Positions 58,410 through 64,000 of a stretch of 64,000 nucleotides of DNA are shown here, in pieces. A program made the translations under genes and the position numbers. Numbering within the stretch: position 1 is the stretch's first letter; every line of letters begins with the position of its first letter. Where the stretch lies: NCBI GenBank assembly GCA_038501195.1, contig JBBPUQ010000002.1:3906001-3970000 (forward strand), written 5' to 3'. The notes beneath the pieces were generated by a model. It was not told where the DNA came from and searched no databases. It was given only the letters and a program-made list of their open reading frames with translations. Source of the DNA: Nemania diffusa (taxonomy: Eukaryota > Ascomycota > Sordariomycetes > Xylariales > Xylariaceae).

Positions 58410-59607
58410 TTAGTTTATAATATATTTATGTGACAATCAGACCTGCAGTGCTACAGGACTAATAGGATGAAATATCTAGATTCAAGGATATCAAGAAAAG
58501 AGTGGGAAGAACAGAAGATAGGTGCTGTCGTTCTATATATAACAAATTGCGAATAATCTAGCTGCTAAAGTATATATATATATATAGTATAATATAGAAA
58601 GTCGGATCCATTAAAGAATATAAATTAAAAAATATATATATATATATATATATATTACCTCTACAAAGCGAATATATTCATGCAAGAGGACAAGAAATAA
58701 AACAGACAGGTTGACATTTTTCATTTATTGCTGTGGAGCTTACGATTAGCAGTAACTGATCGCAAATATAATAGGAGCAAAAGGCAAGTCAATATATCTA
58801 TAACTACAGACCAAGCAATAGGCCTATTCCATATAAATAAGTCTAGCGGCGCGGTCGGTGTATGCAATATAGGCGGTGTTGTTGGCGTAGGTTGATTATG
58901 TAGGTGGTTTGATCGCAGGCCAGATAGTAGGAAGGATGGAAGGCTTGTGCTTACATTTTGTTGTGTTCGAGCGACTTCCTAGGAAGTCGCTCAAATAGAT
59001 CGCTTAGATAGACCATCCTGAAATGCATACTAAGATTTGTACAATAAACGGACTTTGTTTTGTGTAATTATGGTAATACGTCCAGTATTAGAGGCTATGA
59101 AAAGCGGGCCTTGCTTAGGACAGGGTTCAGCCTCGGGCTAAAAGCGGCGTGGGTCAGGTTGGCTTCCCTTTCCGATTCGGGATGGTAAAACCTATCTCTA
59201 AGAGGTACCTACCAAACAGTTGGGTGGTTGCAGGGATAACTAAATCATGGTGGGGGTATTTGGTGGGCAGACGCGACGTGGGGTTAAGTGGCTCAGGCTC
59301 CCTATTATACCTAGGTACATGTACCTAGTTGCTGAGTTAACGCATTTACCTATGTACGCTGTAGATACATACCTAGAGCTTGGACTCGAGTAATGAATAA
59401 CTTCTGCAGCCTCACTTTCGGAATCTTTAATTCTTTGTTCTGCACAAACCAACGTCAAGCATTTCGCCTCCTATGGAAACAAGCTCCGCTGTTACCAAAT
59501 CTAGCTGCACCCGCTCTTTCTAGCACCATCTCATTTGCATTCCTCACATACGAGTTCTTGGTGACCTATTCTACCAACCCGGGACGATTGAGCGAGAATC
59601 AGCTACA
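58410..59607. other. Gene-free DNA after the relic locus; promoter of the Rad60-type gene
   Basis: Has TA microsatellites at about 58571-58586 and 58633-58655, probably near the 3' end of the LINE. A short palindrome, CGAGCGACTTCCTAGGAAGT continuing symmetrically, lies near 58968-58995. No gene is seen. An open frame from 59393 overlaps the start of the next gene in another frame and is not called. Confidence 0.55.
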
Positions 59608-61119
59608 ATGGCTGACCTGCAAAAGCCCGCACCAGCCAAGCGTGGCTTACCATTTAAGCGCAGGCAGAGACTTCCGAATGAAGGATCGTCTACCACGGAC
59701 GACGACGGTCTTGCACTGTTCAGTCAGTCAAAAGACTACTTCCCCACCGTCGTCGAAGACCAGCAGAGGCGTGCACGAGAGAAGGCAGAAAAAGCCGAGA
59801 GAGAGCGAAAGGAGAAGCTAGAACGCGAACAGGAAGAAGCAGATGTCAGGGCTCTCGAGGCGCAACTGAGGCGCGAGCGAATAAGGAAAGAGGCTGAGGA
59901 ACTAGAAGCGGAAAAGGGAAGAGAATCTGCGAAGAAACGACGCCGATATTCACTCCCTTCCGACGACGAGAAGCAAAGACGCGACGAGGATGATGAAGAA
60001 GACGACGATTTAGCCGATAGGCCCTCAAAGTCATACAAACCATCCACTCCATTTAGCCCGGAATCTAAACGCAGTGGCACTGCACCTAGAAGTTCTCGAG
60101 GCCCGGAGAGCGCACGTAGAACGCGCACGTCAAAGCAGCCCGATACTTCCATCATCCTCTTAGACAGCAGCGACGATGAAGATTCTACGAACTCAAGGAT
60201 ACGGCGAGGCACGAGTCAAATTGAAGCTGCACACTTGGATTCAACGACGGACCAAGTTAGAGTCGACCAAAGCGACTCGGACCTCGAGATGTGGGAGGAC
60301 AAAAAAGAGAACAATGAAGGTGTAGAAGGGGGGGAAGAAGACCCATCTGAATTCTACATCAAAGCGGCCATGGAGCGCAAGGCCAAGGCGATAGAGGTGC
60401 CCGTGTCCGTTATGATCGCGGCGCCGGCCCTCCCAGAAGCCAAGGCGCTGTGCTGCACGGTGCGCACTGCACAGGTGCTCCAGATCGCGTTCGACACCTT
60501 CAAAGAACGCCTCAAGGCCCAGACCGCATACCCGCACAAGATGATCTCCGAGCTGGTCTTCACCTGGCGCGGCGACCGCGTCTACCACACGACCAAGCTC
60601 GAGACTCTAGGGATCTGCCCGCGCGCACCCGACGGCCGGCTGCACGACAACCCCTCTAGCGGGCGCGGCGCGCCCGAGGGGTACATCGGGAAGGACAAGG
60701 TGTACTTCGAGGCGTGGACGCCCGAAGACTACGAGGAGAACCAGGAGAAGCGCGAGCGCGAGCGCAAGCGTCGGGAGATGGGAGAGTGGTGGGACGAAGA
60801 ACCCGATGCTGCCGCCGCTGCCACCACCACCACCGGCGATAGCGACGGCCATGCGGCGGATGCGGGCGCGGAGGCCAAGGCCGAGGACGACCGCGTTAAG
60901 GTCATCTTCAAGGCCAAGGACATGCCGCCGCGCAACGTCACGCTGCGCAAGCACAGCACCGTCGCGCAGATGATCAAGGCCTTCCGCAAACTCGCTGGCC
61001 TCGGCGACGACAAGCACATCGAGATCCGCTGGGACGGCGAGGTCCTGGATCTGGAGACCACGGTCGAGGAGGCCGACATCGGCGAAATGGACTCAGTCGA
61101 GGTGCACATTCGGGGATGA
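59608..61119 (+). CDS. Rad60/Esc2-type protein with SUMO-like domains
   Basis: Single exon, 503 residues from the ATG at 59608. The order is: basic N-terminus (KRGLPFKRRQRLP), a long charged coiled-coil-like stretch (about residues 48-110), acidic and serine-rich linkers with DTSIILLDSSDDED, which resembles a SUMO-interacting motif, then two ubiquitin/SUMO-like folds. The first covers about 265-365 (VSVMIAAPAL ... AFDTFKERLKAQ ... ELVFTWRGDRVYHTTKLETL). The second is C-terminal, about 430-503 (DRVKVIFKAKDMPPRNVTLR ... EIRWDGEVLDLETTVEEADI ... DSVEVHIRG). This matches the RENi family (Rad60, Esc2, NIP45), which supports genome stability and SUMO signalling with Smc5/6 in the nucleus. It lacks a C-terminal GG, so it is not a conjugated modifier. 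Confidence 0.85.
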   Translation: MADLQKPAPAKRGLPFKRRQRLPNEGSSTTDDDGLALFSQSKDYFPTVVEDQQRRAREKAEKAERERKEKLEREQEEADVRALEAQLRRERIRKEAEELEAEKGRESAKKRRRYSLPSDDEKQRRDEDDEEDDDLADRPSKSYKPSTPFSPESKRSGTAPRSSRGPESARRTRTSKQPDTSIILLDSSDDEDSTNSRIRRGTSQIEAAHLDSTTDQVRVDQSDSDLEMWEDKKENNEGVEGGEEDPSEFYIKAAMERKAKAIEVPVSVMIAAPALPEAKALCCTVRTAQVLQIAFDTFKERLKAQTAYPHKMISELVFTWRGDRVYHTTKLETLGICPRAPDGRLHDNPSSGRGAPEGYIGKDKVYFEAWTPEDYEENQEKRERERKRREMGEWWDEEPDAAAAATTTTGDSDGHAADAGAEAKAEDDRVKVIFKAKDMPPRNVTLRKHSTVAQMIKAFRKLAGLGDDKHIEIRWDGEVLDLETTVEEADIGEMDSVEVHIRG

Positions 61120-61995
61120 GCGAGACGGTCGAGGTTTGGTCGGTTAGCGACGGGATGGATATGGATTGATGGATGGATGGATGGATGATGGCCGGTTCTG
61201 TCTGCGATCGCGTTACGTGTATACGAAACTCTACTTTATGATACCCTTACTCTTAATGAAAAACGCGTCAAAGAATCTATCATTGTCATGCTCATGTGGT
61301 AGTGATAGCCATGCGTAGTATAATTACCGTGAATCCAGCCCGCTAGTTTTAAACGTGGCTCAGCTAAATCATGCTCGGAACAGCCTGGTTAAAAATATCG
61401 AGGATATTGCCGGTAAGATCTGTTCGAATACTTTCTATAGAAGAGGTAAGCTAGCTGCTTATCCATTTTCTCCTTTCAAAGCGAGATACGACAGTATCAA
61501 CTTTCGAGTACCCCTCGAGTGTTATTTCCCACATGATAACTCAACGTGCGATCTTATTGCTCGGCAACGAACTAATTACTTAGCTACCTCGACAAGACCA
61601 TGAATTTTAGCCTGACTATACAAGACATGCCCAAAAACCCTCATACTTCGTTAATCAAACCCCGTCTATCCCAGAATCGCAATTTTCCTGGTAATGTCGC
61701 TCTATATTTATTTTTGTACCAATTTGTGTATACAAACGCTCGGGTATCAGGACGCTTTTGAGGAACCAAAGCTCATATTCGTCACCATATCCAGTAAGTT
61801 GATCGAATATGGCTTGTCCAAAAAGCAGATAAAAAAACACCAACCAACCTGTTTTGCCGTCTGGAAATGCTTTACCTAGGTGTATGCGTATGGAAAAAGA
61901 GATGACAGAAACTCGGCTTTACAGCCCGTCCGAGACTAGATAGGTGTGAACGTCGGTCCCTGTGGCTAAAAAATGGGCTTCCTTAAATGTCACGC
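61120..61995. other. Convergent intergenic region
   Basis: 3' flanks of the Rad60-type and GH5 genes. It contains a GGAT/GATG microsatellite (about 61154-61190). Short frames at 61355-61603 and 61655-61879 have no supporting features. Confidence 0.6.
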
Positions 61996-63258
61996 TCACA
62001 AGTCGCCCGCCTCTCGATCGCCAGACCCGGCCATGAGCTCGGTCATGTCGCGCATGCGATAGTCAAGGACAGGGGTAATCCAGTCGTCCTGGAGGAGAGA
62101 GTAGCCCTCCTTGGCATTGTCATGCGGTTTGCGAGGGTTAACGGCCCAGTATCCAAAATCAGCATCGATACGCTTCAGATATCGCAACAGGTTTGACCAG
62201 TAGTTAGCATCGCCTTCACCCGGATAATGCGGGGCGCCAAACTCGCCAACCCATACGGGAGCTATGTCACCCTCGACCAGGTACGCCCAGTTCTTGCGCA
62301 TGGCCTGGATGAAGGAGGCATAGCTGCGCTTGGCGTAGCGACCCTCCCGGTTGCCCCAGCCGGACCAGGCGTAGACGTGCGCCGAGTAGACGACGCGGTC
62401 CGGCACGTCGAGCACCACGGGCCGCGTCCGCACGCCGGTCAGGTCGTTGCCCGACTCGGTCCCCTCGACTATCATCAGCCAGTCTTTGTTCATCTTCAGC
62501 AACCGATCGCCACACTTTTCCGCGGCACTCGCCCAGCGGCCCCAGGGCATCGTGCCCCAGACGCCGCGCACCTCGTTCCGCAAGTCGGCTCCGATGACGT
62601 AGGGGTTATCAACAAAGCGGCCCATGATGGTCTCCCAGTGCTGGATCCAGTCCTCCTCGGACTGCGATATGCGGCACAGGGGCCCGAGGATGTCGTTCGA
62701 CCAGCTAGCATCACACGGGTCGGCGCCGCAACACCAGGTGGCGGTGGTGATGTGGTTGTTCACGATGACGGCGATGCCGGCGTCGGTCAAGGCCTCGACG
62801 ACGGCGACGAAGATGTCGAGGGCGCGCTGGCCGAAGAGATCCGGGTTCGCGGCTAAGTGGCGTTCGTGGATATGAGGGTTCGTGATGACCATCTCGTCGG
62901 AGTAGGGCAAGCGCACGCTGTTAAAGCCAAGCATGCGGATACTCGCGGCGATGACGGAGCGGTGCTGGATGTCGAGTCCGCCAGGGATAAACAACTCATC
63001 GCTCCCGCCATACCAGTTGACGCTGGAGAGCTTGAACCGGCGGCCCGTGGCATCGACGACGTCACGGCCCTTGGTCCGCAGCGGCATCGTGTAGGTGGTT
63101 ATGCTCGACTCTTCGATGAAGGGCGGCAGTGGGCGTTGGCTAAACAGCTCGGCGCCAGCGTCGGGAATCCATGGGCGCTTGAGCGCGGCTTCTGCCTTCC
63201 ATACGTAGCTGACAAACCCGCCGATGATCAGGAATGCAAGGAGCGTTAATTGAAACAT
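61996..63258 (-). CDS. Glycoside hydrolase family 5 (cellulase-fold) protein
   Basis: Single exon on the minus strand, 420 residues with ATG at 63258. The N-terminal LTLLAFLIIGGFVSYVW is a signal peptide or membrane anchor. The (beta/alpha)8 domain has FKLSSVNWYGGSDE, GFNSVRLPYSDEMV, IAVIVNNHITTATWCC and the acid/base motif ADLRNEVRG with Glu229. YSAHVYAWSGW follows, and the nucleophile is in VWVGEFGAP with Glu339. This spacing is standard for GH5. Members cut beta-glucans, beta-mannans or related chains; the substrate is not evident. No cellulose-binding module is present. Several cysteines (CCGADPC) could form disulfides. It is secreted or cell-surface anchored. Confidence 0.9.
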   Translation of the reverse strand: MFQLTLLAFLIIGGFVSYVWKAEAALKRPWIPDAGAELFSQRPLPPFIEESSITTYTMPLRTKGRDVVDATGRRFKLSSVNWYGGSDELFIPGGLDIQHRSVIAASIRMLGFNSVRLPYSDEMVITNPHIHERHLAANPDLFGQRALDIFVAVVEALTDAGIAVIVNNHITTATWCCGADPCDASWSNDILGPLCRISQSEEDWIQHWETIMGRFVDNPYVIGADLRNEVRGVWGTMPWGRWASAAEKCGDRLLKMNKDWLMIVEGTESGNDLTGVRTRPVVLDVPDRVVYSAHVYAWSGWGNREGRYAKRSYASFIQAMRKNWAYLVEGDIAPVWVGEFGAPHYPGEGDANYWSNLLRYLKRIDADFGYWAVNPRKPHDNAKEGYSLLQDDWITPVLDYRMRDMTELMAGSGDREAGDL

Positions 63259-64000
63259 TGTGAGCGGCCTGACTTGTCTCGGCTAAGGTGGTATTGGATG
63301 GCTCAGGTATGATGAAATGGCTGTGATGGAGGTCGTGTTCTTAGCGGTGAATAGCAACCATGAATAATATAGATATAGCACCCATCATCACACTCAAAAC
63401 AGACTCGGATATTCAGGGAAGCATGCAGATATATAGTATAACCTGGATCCAATGGCAGGATTTGCAACGAGATACCAGAAATTGGGAATGTTGAAGCTAT
63501 CAACACGGAGATGCTTAGGATTTGGTTTGCTGCGTCAGCGTAATTGAGTGACGTCTTGTCGTAGGCACGTAAGGTACCTACCTACATAAGGTACATACCT
63601 AAGATCGGTACCGTACTACAGTGCAGCCCCACCCGCCTCGTCTTAGAACTTCCCCGTGTTATCGATAACTATTTAAACATGCCTGTCTTACCTTCTCAAC
63701 TCACCCAATCGCCCGAAACTACCTACCCTAGATAGCTACCTACCTACGAGCCGCCTAACCTCGGCGTGCTTGATGCGAGCATTCCCGGTAGATAGGTCTC
63801 ATCAACCTCGTCAAATTAAGGCGAGATTCACTCTAGTTAGCTGTTTGCCGTCCGCACTCAGCCGCAATAACAAAAATACTTATCTCGCTAGATATTACGA
63901 GTTTCTCTCTTGGATATCTCTAATCGAATGTTCAATAAACAGTCGATACCTAAATTACCACCACCTATATCAACGATATTGAAATAACCATATGTAATAG
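63259..64000. other. Upstream region of the GH5 gene to window end
   Basis: No gene is recognised. CCTACCTA-type words are dense at 63570-63600 and 63715-63750. The frame at 63770-63982 lacks features. Confidence 0.6.

Noticed and set aside
62227..62856. 209-residue plus-strand frame opposite the GH5 gene
   Set aside because: Mirror frame of a GC-rich GH5 coding sequence; no recognisable features.
1..64000. CRISPR arrays, bacterial operons or phage regions
   Set aside because: No regularly spaced repeats, ribosome-binding sites or prokaryotic gene organisation; introns and tRNA intron show nuclear fungal DNA.

Overview
The window looks like nuclear DNA of a filamentous ascomycete (Pezizomycotina, probably a Sordariomycete-type fungus). 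Genes are single transcription units with short introns (mostly 49-130 nt, GTRNGT...YAG, CTAAC/CTGAC branch sites). The gene set is typical of such fungi: Msn2/Seb1-type zinc-finger regulator, Rrn11, CMT1-type mannosyltransferase, glucuronan lyase, LSM6, a complex I subunit. Intergenic DNA is rich in CCTACCTA/TAGGTA words. No bacterial, plasmid or viral signature was seen. The species cannot be named from the sequence alone.

Layout. 0-5.2 kb: the 3' part of a STAND-type protein gene, a ten-exon uridine kinase/UPRT-like gene, and an alpha/beta hydrolase. 7-17 kb: a housekeeping block with a BAR-domain protein (Gvp36 type), a complex I NDUFA5-type subunit, Rrn11, a Yip4-type Golgi membrane protein and a two-PAS-domain protein. 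At 20.3 kb there is an intron-containing tRNA-Leu(AAG). 20.4-38.1 kb is a 17.7 kb stretch with no convincing gene. Its first 5 kb is AT-rich relic DNA with a solo LTR, and its last 13 kb has ordinary composition and leads up to the Msn2/Seb1-type regulator. 38-54 kb: the regulator, DPH6, secreted glucuronan lyase, PXMP4-type peroxisomal protein, CMT1-type mannosyltransferase, a SAM methyltransferase and LSM6. 55-64 kb: a small secreted protein, a nested wreck of mobile elements and a HET-domain gene, a Rad60/Esc2-type SUMO-like-domain protein and a GH5 glycosidase.

The genes do not form one pathway. Several act in translation and RNA metabolism (Rrn11, DPH6, tRNA-Leu, LSM6), several in the secretory and wall/carbohydrate system (Yip4, CMT1, GH5, PL20), and some in signalling and stress (PAS protein, Msn2/Seb1).

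The most distinctive structure is a family of exactly 193-bp elements (three intact copies plus one decayed). They have TG...CA ends and 5-bp target duplications, so they read as solo LTRs. One copy interrupts a HET-domain relic and another, in opposite orientation, interrupts a non-LTR retrotransposon fragment that carries CAA-to-TAA type stops as expected of repeat-induced point mutation. I found no clear candidate for a wholly new molecular system. The best leads are this nested repeat locus, a CCAAT-containing motif shared by two adjacent promoters, and the long gene-free region upstream of the stress regulator.
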